From the NCBI GenBank assembly GCA_029558835.1, contig JAKQDH010000143.1, positions 110,398-174,397 of the forward strand: a stretch of DNA of 64,000 bases, written 5' to 3'. Below are positions 53,999 to 63,272 of this stretch, one piece after another. How positions within the stretch are numbered: position 1 is the first letter of the stretch; every line of letters begins with the position of its first letter. This stretch comes from Planctomycetota bacterium. Lineage in GTDB: Bacteria; Planctomycetota; Phycisphaerae; UBA1845. The translations under genes were made by a program, and so were the position numbers. Under the pieces are notes generated by a model that saw only the letters and a list, made by a program, of their open reading frames with translations, was not told where the DNA came from and made no database searches.

Positions 53999-56404
53999 TC
54001 ACGGCCTGGGCGTGCGCTCGTCGAGCAGCGTGCGCACCGTTTCGATCCGCGCCTCGATCTCCGCCTGCATCCGGGGCGAGAAACGCCGGATCACCTCCCA
54101 AGCCGGACGCCGCGCATCCAGGGCGAGCGACTCCTGATAGGCCTTGAGAGCCGCCTCCAGGTGCGGGGTCGAGTTCAGCGCCTGCCCGGCTGCCAGCTCG
54201 CAATCGCCGACCAGCACCAGTCCCGTCGGGTCCTGCGGGTAGAGTCGCAGCGCCTCGCGGGCGGCCGCGACCGCAGCTTCATACAGGCCTCCATCCCGCG
54301 CCACCTCCGCCCGGGCAAGGAATATCCGAGCCTGCAGCCGGCGCAGCGACGCGTGCCACGGGTCACGCGCGATGGCTTCCTCGATGGACTCGGTCGCCTC
54401 CGCTAACGCTTCCACACGCCACTGCGCCCGCTCGGCCGGAAGCGAGAGCAGCCAATCCGCCTCTTCGGCAGCCGGCGTCGGATCGCGGCGATCCAGAAAG
54501 CCGGCCATCCGGAACAGCGCGTGCGCCGGTTGCCGCGACGGAGGCCCGTGCACGGAATCGGATTGACTCGCGCGGGCGTACTCCAGAATGGTCACACACC
54601 GATCCACCGGCGACACCCCGAAGCCCCACGTCCCGACGGGCAGCAGCACCGCGACCACGACCCACACGGTCTGCACGTGACGCTTCGGCTCTGCCGTCGC
54701 GCGTGCCCGGCCCGTCGTGGCCGCGAGGCATCCGAACAACGCGAAGCACGTGGTGGCCGCACCCGGCACGAACAGCGCGAAGTTGATCAGCTCGTGCAGC
54801 AGGAACGCCAGCAGCCCGATCCCCACGCCGCAGCAGATCAGACTGGGCGTTCCCGCCGGTCGCGCCTCCGGCGAATGCGTCTCGCCTTCGGCCGCGCGCG
54901 GGGCAAACAGCGCATACCCGCCCAGCCACGCCAGCGCGGTGATGACGCCCGTGGCGTAGAGGTAGTTGAAGTCCTTCGTCCCCAGCAGCAGCAGGCGCAG
55001 CCCCACCACCGCGGCACCTACAACCAGCCCCCAAACCCAAGCGTGTCCGGCATCGTCTCCACCCGGCGCAACCCCTCTCCTTCCGGAGGGAGAAGGCGGG
55101 GTGGGGGGGGCAGGCATCGCGGCTCGTTGCTCCCCCTTCCCCGCGCTGAAAGCAGGCGCGGTCCTGTCAGCAGCCCCAGCGGCATCAAGACGCCGCGGCA
55201 CGCCCGCCTGCACGCGCGACCCGCCGATGAGCATCGCCAGGATGCCGGCCAGCCCGACCACGCCCCACTCGGCCGTCGCCTGCACGAACAGGTTGTGCGG
55301 ATTCTGAATCTCCTCCGGGCTCTCGATGGGCTTGTACTGCAAGTAGTGCCGGCCGAAGTTTTCCCTGCCCACACCCGTGATCGGATAGTCGGCAATCATG
55401 CGCGCCGAGTTGGTCCAGTACTCCCAGCGGAACGCCAGCGATGGGCCCGGTAACGAACCGTGCCACAGGCCGTGACCCACCCCGGCCGCCACCCCCAGTG
55501 CCACGCACGTCCAGCCGATCGCCCACACGCGCGCGCGGTGGGTCATCACCCAGCGCCAACTCGCCCAAAGCACGACCGCGACAACCGCCCCCGCCGCCGC
55601 GGCCAGGAGTGCTCCGCGACTGCCCGTCAGGCAGGCCGCGAAGATGAGGAAACCCGCGAACGCCAGCCCGGTGCCGCCCCGCAGTCTCGCGGCGAGACTC
55701 GCTCCGGCCCGCAAGCTGCTCAGACCGACGGCCCCTGCCACCCACGCGCACAGCACGAGGTATGACCCCGCCACCGCTGGGTGGCCGAAACTCCCCTGCG
55801 CATCCCGCGCCAGCAGCCGGCGTTCGTACAACTCGACCTGCGGCGCATCGAGCGGCACCCCCTGTTTGGCCCAGAACTCGGCTTTGTTGCTCTCGTAGAA
55901 CGCCCGCGTGTTCTCGAAGCTGAAGAAGTACTGGTCCACGCACTCGACTGCCTGGACGGCCGACGACGCCAGCACGACGGCCAGCAGCAACCGCCGGTGA
56001 AACCGCGTGCCCAGTACTTGTGCCAGCAGGATCGCCAGCACCGGATAGCAAAGCCAGTCGAACGACGCGTTGATCGCCAGCCGCTGGTTCCCGGCCGCCA
56101 GCGAGGATACCGCGGACGCGACCACGAGCAGGATGAGCCCCACTTCCAGCCCCGTCCGCCGGAACCCGCCGACGGGACGCAGGACTCGCGTGAGCGCCAC
56201 GACCGACCCGCTGGCCACGATCAGCAGGTCGAGCATCCAGGTGCGCACCGGCGTCGGGTCGCTGAGCCCTTCGAGGGCGCCGGCGAACATGCTCGGCGCG
56301 CTGTCGTAGGTCTCGGCCACGAGGGGCCGCAGCCCCACCAGTACGAGGAGAATCAGCCGAGCACCGGTTTCCAGAATCCGCACCGCCATGAAGGCTACCA
56401 CCAT
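53999..56404 (-). CDS. O-antigen ligase/Wzy-like membrane protein with TPR-like C-terminus
   Basis: An 801-aa protein with about twelve membrane segments. The Wzy_C/O-antigen ligase signature is clear: MIADYPITGVGRENFGRHYLQY and NPHNLFVQATAEWGVVGLAGI. It would transfer or polymerise lipid-linked glycans at the periplasmic face. The last 190 residues (about 610-801) carry TPR-like helices, e.g. LYEAAVAAAREALRLYPQDP. A low-complexity insert (about residues 420-445, PAPPTPPSPSGRRGVAPG) is encoded by a family A palindromic repeat at 55071-55110 lying in frame within the gene. The gene probably belongs to the polysaccharide pathway though distant from the other clusters. Confidence 0.87.
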   Translation of the reverse strand: MVVAFMAVRILETGARLILLVLVGLRPLVAETYDSAPSMFAGALEGLSDPTPVRTWMLDLLIVASGSVVALTRVLRPVGGFRRTGLEVGLILLVVASAVSSLAAGNQRLAINASFDWLCYPVLAILLAQVLGTRFHRRLLLAVVLASSAVQAVECVDQYFFSFENTRAFYESNKAEFWAKQGVPLDAPQVELYERRLLARDAQGSFGHPAVAGSYLVLCAWVAGAVGLSSLRAGASLAARLRGGTGLAFAGFLIFAACLTGSRGALLAAAAGAVVAVVLWASWRWVMTHRARVWAIGWTCVALGVAAGVGHGLWHGSLPGPSLAFRWEYWTNSARMIADYPITGVGRENFGRHYLQYKPIESPEEIQNPHNLFVQATAEWGVVGLAGILAMLIGGSRVQAGVPRRLDAAGAADRTAPAFSAGKGEQRAAMPAPPTPPSPSGRRGVAPGGDDAGHAWVWGLVVGAAVVGLRLLLLGTKDFNYLYATGVITALAWLGGYALFAPRAAEGETHSPEARPAGTPSLICCGVGIGLLAFLLHELINFALFVPGAATTCFALFGCLAATTGRARATAEPKRHVQTVWVVVAVLLPVGTWGFGVSPVDRCVTILEYARASQSDSVHGPPSRQPAHALFRMAGFLDRRDPTPAAEEADWLLSLPAERAQWRVEALAEATESIEEAIARDPWHASLRRLQARIFLARAEVARDGGLYEAAVAAAREALRLYPQDPTGLVLVGDCELAAGQALNSTPHLEAALKAYQESLALDARRPAWEVIRRFSPRMQAEIEARIETVRTLLDERTPRP

Positions 56405-57078
56405 CCGCGAGTATGCGCGTAGCGTCAGCCCCGTGCCCTCACCCTCCGCCGGGTGGTCCAGGTCCGCCGGACCTGTACGTGCTTAGCGTTTTCGGCGTTG
56501 TCGGTGCCATGCTGTCGCGCGACTGCCGTCGCCGGTAAGCATGCCTCTGCAGCCCCGATACCTGCCCTCCCTCTCCTGCGGCGGGTGAGGGCATGGCTCG
56601 CACGCTGGACAGCTACGGGCTGTCAACCCCTGGTAACGAGGCACCTTGACTTCCCTTGCCGGCCCCAGCGGCGCGGCAGCGGCGTGCGTCCTGCGGCGAC
56701 CCGGGTAGCCGCCTGCCGCCGCGCTAGGGCTTGGTGGCCTTCACGGCTCCTCGGCTTCCAGGGGTTCACGCTCTTGTTGTTCTACACATCTGGAGCCGGT
56801 GGTGCCAGCGGCTCGTTGACGAAGTTGGGTCAGCACCCCGCGGCCGACGTGGAACGGGTAGACCCCGCGCCGGGCGTCCGCGTGCGGTCACCCACGGGAG
56901 ACAACGCCCGGTACGTGCCGAAAGACCCAAACCGACCCATCTTGCCCCCGTGCTGCCCCGCCCGCCTGGGCGACTGACGGTACTCTTCCAAACAAGGGGT
57001 GGCATTATAATAGGTGCAAACCGCCAGCGTCACGTTATACTCTCGGGCGGCAAGGGCATCTGGTAAAGGGGGCGTGTC
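56405..57078. other. Divergent intergenic region with a repeat and candidate promoter
   Basis: Family B copy 3 lies at 56471-56545. Near the NfeD-like gene, TATAAT (57006-57011) and TATACT (57036-57041) are candidate -10 elements but have weak -35 partners. Nothing else was recognised. Confidence 0.45.
56471..56545. repeat. Dispersed repeat family B (copy 3)
   Basis: ACCTGTACGTGCTTAGCGTT, then GGTGCCATGCTGTCGCGCGA and CTGCCGTCGCCGGTAAGCAT, aligns with the reverse complement of copy 1, including the GTACGTGCT flank. Confidence 0.7.
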
Positions 57079-57855
57079 ATGGCAACCATCGACCCCACAT
57101 GCACGTGGTCATTGCCGATCCTGGCCTTTGGGCTCATCGACGTATACCTGTTTGCGGCCATCATCGGCGGCGGGTACGTCGTGATCGCGTTTCTGCTGGG
57201 CCAGATCGGCGGCGGCGGTGAGGCTGGTCACGAGATCGACGCCGGGGGGCATGACTTCGACGCCGCCGGCGGACACGAGCTCGACGCGGGCGGCGATGTC
57301 CACGCCGACGTAAGCGGTCACGGACATGACCTCGGCGGGTTTGGGCACGTCGCGGGCGGGCACGGCCATGACCACGGCGGCCACGGTCATGCCGCGGACG
57401 GGCATGCCCACGCGGGGCAGGTGATCGGCCCGCGGGTGTTCGGGCCGCTCAGCCCGCTGATCATTGCGATGTTCCTAGCCTGCTTCGGTCTTGCCGGGTG
57501 GGCAACGGTGCGGCCGCCGCTGAGCCTTGGATACCAGTCGCTGATTCTGGCGATCGGGCTGGCGTGGGCGGTCACCTGGATGCTGATGTGGATTTTCAAC
57601 CGGGTTTTCGCGCGGGCGGAGCGGACCAGCTCGCCGAGCGCGTTCGAGCTGATCGGGCTGGAAGCCGAAGTGATCACGCCGATCCCGGCGAGCGGGGCCG
57701 GCGAGATCGCGTACGTGGTCCGCGGGGCGCGGTACAACGCCGCCGCCCGCAGCGACGCGGGCTGCGAGCTGGCACGCGGGACGCGCGTCGTCATCCGACG
57801 GCGCGCGGGCACGACTTTCCTGGTGGCTCCGCTGCCGGCGGAGCGACCTGGGTGA
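57079..57855 (+). CDS. NfeD/YuaF-like membrane protein with His-rich loop
   Basis: A 258-aa protein. Membrane segments lie near 12-42, 125-145 and 150-172, with a C-terminal OB-fold domain (about 185-255: ELIGLEAEVITPIPASGAGEIAYVVRGARYNAAA) typical of the NfeD family. Between the first two segments is a Gly/His/Asp-rich loop of about 65 residues containing some 17 histidines (HGHDHGGHGHAADGHAHAG), which could bind metal ions. In Bacillus the equivalent YuaF is co-transcribed with flotillin; here a flotillin gene follows 167 bp downstream. It probably assists assembly of membrane microdomains. Confidence 0.85.
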   Translation: MATIDPTCTWSLPILAFGLIDVYLFAAIIGGGYVVIAFLLGQIGGGGEAGHEIDAGGHDFDAAGGHELDAGGDVHADVSGHGHDLGGFGHVAGGHGHDHGGHGHAADGHAHAGQVIGPRVFGPLSPLIIAMFLACFGLAGWATVRPPLSLGYQSLILAIGLAWAVTWMLMWIFNRVFARAERTSSPSAFELIGLEAEVITPIPASGAGEIAYVVRGARYNAAARSDAGCELARGTRVVIRRRAGTTFLVAPLPAERPG

Positions 57856-57891
57856 AGCCGGCGCAAGGCCGGGCTGGTAGCGCCTGACAGG

Positions 57892-57930
57892 ACCCCTCTC
57901 CCGCCGGGGGGAGAGGGCAGGGTGAGGAGG
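57892..57930. repeat. Dispersed C-rich palindromic repeat, family A, inverse orientation
   Basis: ACCCCTCTCCCGCCGGGGGG followed by AGAGGGCAGGGTGAGGAG. A related arrangement, CCTCCCCCGACCCTTCCC with GGGAGGGGGG, follows at about 57947-57981. Both lie between the NfeD-like and flotillin genes. Confidence 0.75.
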
Positions 57931-58022
57931 GAGTCCGCGGCGATTCAACCCTCCCCCGACCCTTCCCTGAAAGGGAGGGGGGTTGTATCAGGGGTTCTTG
58001 GAAGCCAATCGGGAGGAGCGAC

Positions 58023-59531
58023 ATGAATGCGTTGCTGTTGTTGGCGCAGGTACCGGTGTCGAGCACCTGGATCACTGCTCTCATCGCGCTGGCGGTCCTC
58101 TTTTTCTTCACCTGGATTTGTGCCACGCGCTACCGGCGGGTGGGGCCCAACCGGGCGCTGATCGTCTACGGCCGGGGCGGCAAGACGGCCGGGGCGCCGG
58201 GGTTCCGCATCCGCAAGGGCGGCGGCACCATCGTCATCCCCATCCTCGAACGGGCGGAGGAACTGTCGCTCGAGTTGATGACCATCGACGTCAACACGAA
58301 GAAGGTCTACACCAGCACCGGCGTGGCCATCAGCGTGGACGGCGTCGCCCAGGTCAAGATCAAGGGCGACGACGTGAGCATCGCCACCGCCGGCGAGCGC
58401 TTCATGTCCATGCCGGTGGCCCAGGTCATGGAAGTCGCCCGGCAGACACTGGAGGGGCACCTGCGGGCGATCGTGGGCACGCTGACGGTCGAGCAGATTT
58501 ACAAGGACCGCGACGCGTTCGCCGGCAAGGTGCAGGAGGTGGCCGCCAACGACCTGGCCAACATGGGCCTCTCCATCGACAGCTTCACGATGCGCGACAT
58601 TCAGGACGACGAGGGGTACCTCGACGCCCTGGGCCGGCCGCGCGTCGCCCAGGTCAAGCGCGACGCCGCCATCGCCGAGGCCGAGGCGAAGCGCGACTCA
58701 GACATCAAGTCCGCCCAGGCGAATCAGCTTGGCCGGGAGGCGGAGTTCGTCGCCAACACGAAAATCGCCGAGGCGCAGCGCGACTTCGAGGCCAAGCAGG
58801 CGAGCTACCAGGGGGCCGTCAACGCCAAGAAGGCCGAGGCCGATCTGGCGTATGAGTTGCAGAAGAACAAGACCGCCCAGCTCGTCATGGCCGAGGAGGT
58901 GCAGGTCCAGGTCATCCAGCGCGAGAAGCTCATCGAGGTGCAGGAGAAGGAGATTCTGCGGAAGCAGAAGGAGCTAAGCGCAACGATCAACGCCCCGGCC
59001 GACGCCGAGCGCTATCGCATCGAGACGCTGGCGCAGGCCAGCCGGTGCCGCCTGCAAGCGGAAGCGGAGGGCGAGGGCACCGCCAAGAAGCTGCTCGGGC
59101 AGGGCGAAGGCGAGGCCATCCGCGCTCGCGGCCAGGCGGAAGCCGAGATCATCCAGCTCAAGGGTCAGGCCGAGGCCAAGGCGATGGACAGCAAGGCCCA
59201 GGCATGGCAGGAGTACAACCAGGCGGCCGTCATTCAGATGGTCGTCAACGGCCTGCCCGAGCTCGCCCGCGCCATCGCCGAACCGCTGGGCAAGACCGAC
59301 AAGATCACCATCGTCTCGACCGGCGGCGACAGCTCGGCCGGCGCGAGCAAGGTCACCAAAGACATCGCCGAGATCATCGCGCAGCTCCCGCCGGTGATTC
59401 AGTCCCTCTCCGGCGTAGACCTGGCCGAACTGATCCGCGCCTTGCCGCAACTGCGCAGCGGCGCAGCCGGTCACTCCGCGCCGCCGCCGCCCTCTGCGCC
59501 ACCCAGTGGCAGAAGGTCAACCGGGGGATAA
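58023..59531 (+). CDS. Flotillin-like SPFH protein
   Basis: A 502-aa protein from ATG 58023 with GGGAGGAG upstream. One N-terminal membrane segment (about 15-38) is followed by an SPFH domain (about 45-215: RYRRVGPNRALIVYGRGGK, VYTSTGVAISVDGVAQVKIKG, LTVEQIYKDRDAFAGKVQE). A long Glu/Ala/Lys-rich coiled coil (about 225-420) precedes a Pro-rich tail. This layout is the YqiK/FloT type that scaffolds membrane microdomains and affects signalling and secretion. With the NfeD-like gene upstream it forms the known pair. Confidence 0.94.
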   Translation: MNALLLLAQVPVSSTWITALIALAVLFFFTWICATRYRRVGPNRALIVYGRGGKTAGAPGFRIRKGGGTIVIPILERAEELSLELMTIDVNTKKVYTSTGVAISVDGVAQVKIKGDDVSIATAGERFMSMPVAQVMEVARQTLEGHLRAIVGTLTVEQIYKDRDAFAGKVQEVAANDLANMGLSIDSFTMRDIQDDEGYLDALGRPRVAQVKRDAAIAEAEAKRDSDIKSAQANQLGREAEFVANTKIAEAQRDFEAKQASYQGAVNAKKAEADLAYELQKNKTAQLVMAEEVQVQVIQREKLIEVQEKEILRKQKELSATINAPADAERYRIETLAQASRCRLQAEAEGEGTAKKLLGQGEGEAIRARGQAEAEIIQLKGQAEAKAMDSKAQAWQEYNQAAVIQMVVNGLPELARAIAEPLGKTDKITIVSTGGDSSAGASKVTKDIAEIIAQLPPVIQSLSGVDLAELIRALPQLRSGAAGHSAPPPPSAPPSGRRSTGG

Positions 59532-59555
59532 CCAGGAGGGCACATGGGTCGAAGG

Positions 59556-59608
59556 AGAAGGTGTCAGGGCGATTCCCTAACGGCAGGGAATTCGTCCTGA
59601 CACCTTCT
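59556..59608. terminator. Large hairpin after flotillin (terminator or mobile-element remnant)
   Basis: AGAAGGTGTCAGG (59556-59568) pairs perfectly with CCTGACACCTTCT (59596-59608); an inner pair ATTCCCT/AGGGAAT adds seven base pairs. GTTGTT follows. The motif AAGGTGTCAGG recurs at about 61757. It may end flotillin transcription, or be the end of a small transposable element; similar sequences accompany REP-type transposases. Confidence 0.5.
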
Positions 59609-59834
59609 GTTGTTGGCGCGGGGGGTCTGTCCAAGGAGTGGACAAGCCTCTACAATGCGCATGTGGTTACCGGCGTCACGCAGTGCCTGGCCACCCCTGG
59701 CCTAGGACCCGCGTCGTCGCGACGTAGGACGCGCCTGAGATGCTGCTGCCAACAACGATGAGCAGGCTCCGCTCACGCGACGGCGGGCTCCGGGGATAGG
59801 GGGACCCAGGACACGACGAAGGAGAATCAAGTCC
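59609..59834. other. Gap upstream of the proteinase gene
   Basis: About 225 bases with no gene. AAGGAG precedes the next start codon by 13 bases. Confidence 0.35.
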
Positions 59835-60944
59835 ATGGCGTTCGCAAACCGCATCCCACTCATTCAGCGTATCCAGGAGCTGCGCGGCTCCGTCGTGATC
59901 TGCTACCTCACAAGCCTGCGGCCCAACGTACCCACGGCTATGGCTGACGACGCCGTCAGGGTGTTCTTCGACCACCTGCTTCTGCTCCCAACCCGCCCGA
60001 TCGAGAAACTCGACGTCTTCCTCTGCAGCAACGGCGGCAGCGGGACGGTACCCTGGCGCCTGGCGTCTCTCTTCAGGGAGTTCGCCAAGGCCTTCTGCGT
60101 ACTCGTGCCCTACCGAGCATACAGCGCTGCATCCCTCCTGGCGCTGGGCGCCGATGAGATCGTGATGCATCCCTTCGCCGAACTTGGACCGATCGATCCG
60201 ACGGTGTCAAACGAGTTCAATCCAGTTGAACAGGGCACAGGCAGGCGCCTCGGGATCAGTGTTGAGGATCTGCGCGCCTATGTCGACTTCGTGAAGTCGA
60301 CTGTCGGGATCACTCACGAGGACGAACTCGTCAAGACCATTGAGATTCTCGCCCAGAAGATCCACCCTTTAGCGATCGGTAATGTCGAGCGGTTCCTGCT
60401 TCAATCCCGGATGATCGCCAAGAAGATCCTTCGCACGCACATGAAGGACGCTGATGATCACACCCTCAACGACATCGTAGAGAACATGGCGTCGAAGCTC
60501 TACTTCCACGGTCACCCGATCAATCGGAAAGAGGCCAAGAACGATCTTCGGCTGAAAGTGCTCGACGAGCTGCCACCGGGTCTGGAGTCCTGCATGTGGG
60601 ACTTGTACAAGGACTTCGAGGCGGAGTTCGACAACCTAGCCCATTTCAACCCCGCCGCCGACCTCGCCCGGGAGACGCAGATGCAGCCTGGCGCTACCCG
60701 TGAGTACACGCTTGTTCACGTCATGATCGAAAGCGACCGCTTATCGAGCAAGCAAGCGACGTGCCGGCGGTTCACTCTTCAGTCACTTCAGCCGGGGCAG
60801 CAGGCGATTCGGGAGGATATCCTGTCGCAAGGGTGGACCCATTCGTCGGCTCCAGTGGCGGAAAGCCCGCCTCTACGGCTGTCGTCATCGGCTGGGGGTG
60901 CTCCAGCGCGCGGGACGGGACGACAGGAACCAACGGCGAGCTAG
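59835..60944 (+). CDS. Serine dehydrogenase proteinase-like (SppA/ClpP-class) protein
   Basis: A 369-aa protein starting at ATG 59835. Residues about 20-200 have the ClpP/crotonase-like fold of SDH proteinases: LDVFLCSNGGSGTVPWRLASLF, YRAYSAASLLALGADEIVMHPFAELGPIDP, where the Ser in YSAAS is the candidate nucleophile. The region after 200 is helical and the last 60 residues (from about 310) are low complexity, possibly read-through beyond the true fold. Despite the family name, these proteins are membrane-associated proteases. It lies 300 bp after flotillin in the same orientation and could be part of the same membrane-quality-control module, though the hairpin between argues for separate transcription. 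Confidence 0.75.
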   Translation: MAFANRIPLIQRIQELRGSVVICYLTSLRPNVPTAMADDAVRVFFDHLLLLPTRPIEKLDVFLCSNGGSGTVPWRLASLFREFAKAFCVLVPYRAYSAASLLALGADEIVMHPFAELGPIDPTVSNEFNPVEQGTGRRLGISVEDLRAYVDFVKSTVGITHEDELVKTIEILAQKIHPLAIGNVERFLLQSRMIAKKILRTHMKDADDHTLNDIVENMASKLYFHGHPINRKEAKNDLRLKVLDELPPGLESCMWDLYKDFEAEFDNLAHFNPAADLARETQMQPGATREYTLVHVMIESDRLSSKQATCRRFTLQSLQPGQQAIREDILSQGWTHSSAPVAESPPLRLSSSAGGAPARGTGRQEPTAS

Positions 60945-61847
60945 AGCCCACCTCCGCAGGGTAAGAGCGGAAATCGCCTGGCGGCAGGACAACGACAGGT
61001 ACGAGCCTGATGTACCGGGGCTTCATGGCTCTAGCTCCCCCACTGCGGTAGCCCGAGGAGTGGCACACCTCCTTGCCACCACTCCCAGAGCATTATCGGC
61101 TAGAGCGCTCCCATCCATCGCCCTGCCTCTAATGATAATACGCCAGACGCGCTCACGCAAGTGGGAGGTGAGCCGAAACTCGCGGCCAAACAGCCGCAAC
61201 TCTCGCAACCGCAGCCACTTACGCAACTGCCCCTCTTGGACCCATAGAAGACGCCCTGCCGCTCAGGCAGCCCTGGCGATACCGCGTGGACAGGAAGAAC
61301 GTCCTCCATCGGAACACCCGAATGCGGTACGTCCGGCTTATCTGGCGCCCATTGGGTGCGCCGGGGAACGGGACCCGCCTCGACCGGGGGCAGGTCACGG
61401 CGACCGCGGGGATCACGCCGACCGCGGCCAGGGCCGCGCGGAGGCCTGACGCGGAGCGCGGCGAGCAGGGGGCGTGGACGAAGCCGGGTGGCGTAGCACC
61501 AGCAGAGCGGGGCCGAGACTGGGGTGCTCGCCGGGCGGACGAGACGCGATGAGTCGCGCTGAAGACCACGCCGGGGGGCCCCAACTGCGCGAGTTGTCGC
61601 GTGCATCATTCGGGCGGCCCGATGGTGGCTGACATGCCGCCTCGCAGCGGGCGATGCGCCAGTTGCGGGCCACGACGCTGGTCTGATATCGCTTCACCTC
61701 CCCGTATTCCTGCACTATAGTCGCCAGCGCACCCACTCGTGCCCACCTCATCGGAGAAGGTGTCAGGAAAGGGTGTCAAAAGGTGTCGGGCTGGTTTGCC
61801 TGCCTTCAGGAAATCATGCTGACCCCTTTTTTCCGCAGCGACGGTCG
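60945..61847. other. Intergenic region, no supported gene
   Basis: About 900 bases of GC-rich sequence with only short overlapping frames on both strands. Near 61755-61790 the motif GGTGTC is repeated (AAGGTGTCAGG, GGGTGTC, AAGGTGTC), echoing the hairpin arm at 59556. Nothing else was recognised; it looks like decayed accessory DNA. Confidence 0.4.
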
Positions 61848-62606
61848 TCAGAACTGCTCGGGACTGTCGAGGAGCTCGAGAAGCCTGGCTCCGAACGGCG
61901 TCAAGGGAGACTCGTCTCGTTCAGAGTATTGTATCGGAGACAAGAGCAATCCTTCCTTATGAAGATCGTCAATGAAGACTTTTGAATCTTCACGACTCAC
62001 GTCAGCAAGGTCTACCCCAGAGAAGGCAGAGTAATAGTGGATGCATCGCATACTCTCTACGTATTTTTCCATCTGTTCGTCCGTTAGGTACGCATTTCTC
62101 TCATCGCGTCGCAGGTGGGCTCGCAGATGCCCGGCCTTCTCATCTGCCCATGCGTTGGTTGCGAAGTAGCGAAGAAGGCGGATGTGTGTCGAGGTGAGCA
62201 ATTTGAGCGCTCTCAGAATGCGGAGCAGCATGTCCCGTGATGTATCGCTCGCACTCCCTGCGGCGATGATTGCGTGCTTGAGCGCCGGGTACACTTCTAC
62301 AGGATCAGACTTGGACGCAACATCGCTGGCGAGGATGACGACTTCCTGAAATTTCTGGCTACCTTGCAGGGACTTCTGGCATAATTCGCTCGTCTCATGT
62401 CGAAGCTGCTGAACGACTTGGGCCATCGCAACCCGCCATTCGTGAAGCTTCCTGTCATACGGTGACGCAAAGAAACCGTTGATCGCTTCGACGGCGGCGG
62501 AACCTATCCACGGAATGGCGCCGATGCCAACCTTTGCCGCGTTCAACGCATGGTCTGCCCCCGACCTTCGTGGTGGATCGAGCGAATCATCGGTGTGGGC
62601 CATCAT
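61848..62606 (-). CDS. Unknown protein with hydrophobic IPWIGS segment
   Basis: A 252-aa protein; I place the start at ATG 62606 (or 62603), preceded by GGAG. It is not a recognised family. The N-terminal part has AAKVGIGAIPWIGSAAVEAINGFFASPYDRKLHEW, a short hydrophobic helix followed by a charged segment. The middle is helical (YPALKHAIIAAGS, LLRILRALKLLTSTHIRLLRYFA). The end (FIDDLHKEGLLLSPIQYSERDESPLTPFGARLLELL) has the look of a winged helix. Proteins with this Ile-Pro-x-hydrophobic-Gly layout are frequent in accessory islands. Codon bias is less GC-rich than in the surrounding genes, suggesting transfer. Confidence 0.6.
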   Translation of the reverse strand: MMAHTDDSLDPPRRSGADHALNAAKVGIGAIPWIGSAAVEAINGFFASPYDRKLHEWRVAMAQVVQQLRHETSELCQKSLQGSQKFQEVVILASDVASKSDPVEVYPALKHAIIAAGSASDTSRDMLLRILRALKLLTSTHIRLLRYFATNAWADEKAGHLRAHLRRDERNAYLTDEQMEKYVESMRCIHYYSAFSGVDLADVSREDSKVFIDDLHKEGLLLSPIQYSERDESPLTPFGARLLELLDSPEQF

Positions 62607-62794
62607 GTTCTCCATCCGAAGACCGATCGTATACGAATGGTGGCGGTAGAGCAAGAGCTACGGACTACGCGGTTCTTGGGGAACGCCGTAGGTCATGCCG
62701 GGTCTCGCAAACACACGCTCGCAAGATGCCCGCTGGCAATCGAGGAGGTCAGCAAAGGTGCCAGGATGATTCTGCGGGCTTCCGAGAATCACCC

Positions 62795-63148
62795 TCACAC
62801 CTTGTTGCGCCACCGCGCCCCTCGGCCGCGACCGACGAGGGTGACCTCACCTGAGCGCTTCAGGCCGGCCAGGACCTTCTTGATGAGTTGCGGGCTGGCG
62901 GACGGGACGGCCGCGGCGGTGTCGGCAAGCGTGAAGGAGTCCGGCTGGGCGAGGGCGGGCCGCTGGAGAGCGTGGGGGCGAGAGGCTATCAGCGTCGTGG
63001 AAACCCGTCCTGACGCCTGGTCTCGTGGTGAGCGATGATCACGTGCGTGCTTGCTGGAGCGGCCCCGTGCTGCTTCTCCTGCGACACGCTTCGGCTGTAA
63101 GGCCTTCTTGCAGAATGACTTACACCGAAGCTGGAAGATGGCCGTCAC
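62795..63148 (-). CDS. Hypothetical protein with C-terminal winged-helix, possibly a remnant
   Basis: A 117-codon frame from GTG 63148 without a clear ribosome-binding site. The N-terminus is basic (KSFCKKALQPKRVAGEAARG). The last 45 residues (DSFTLADTAAAVPSASPQLIKKVLAGLKRSGEVTLVGRGRGARW in key residues) look like a winged-helix DNA-binding unit with a GRGR wing. It may be the tail of a decayed regulator rather than an intact gene. Confidence 0.35.
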   Translation of the reverse strand: MTAIFQLRCKSFCKKALQPKRVAGEAARGRSSKHARDHRSPRDQASGRVSTTLIASRPHALQRPALAQPDSFTLADTAAAVPSASPQLIKKVLAGLKRSGEVTLVGRGRGARWRNKV

Positions 63149-63272
63149 GGCCCGCTTCTCGCCGCACGTGGAAGAAAACAGACACCCAGCAAGCGGCGGT
63201 GTGCGACGCCGCGGGCCCAGGGTGGGAGCAGCCTAGTGACGTTTGACGCCCCAAACGGCTCGGATAAAATCC

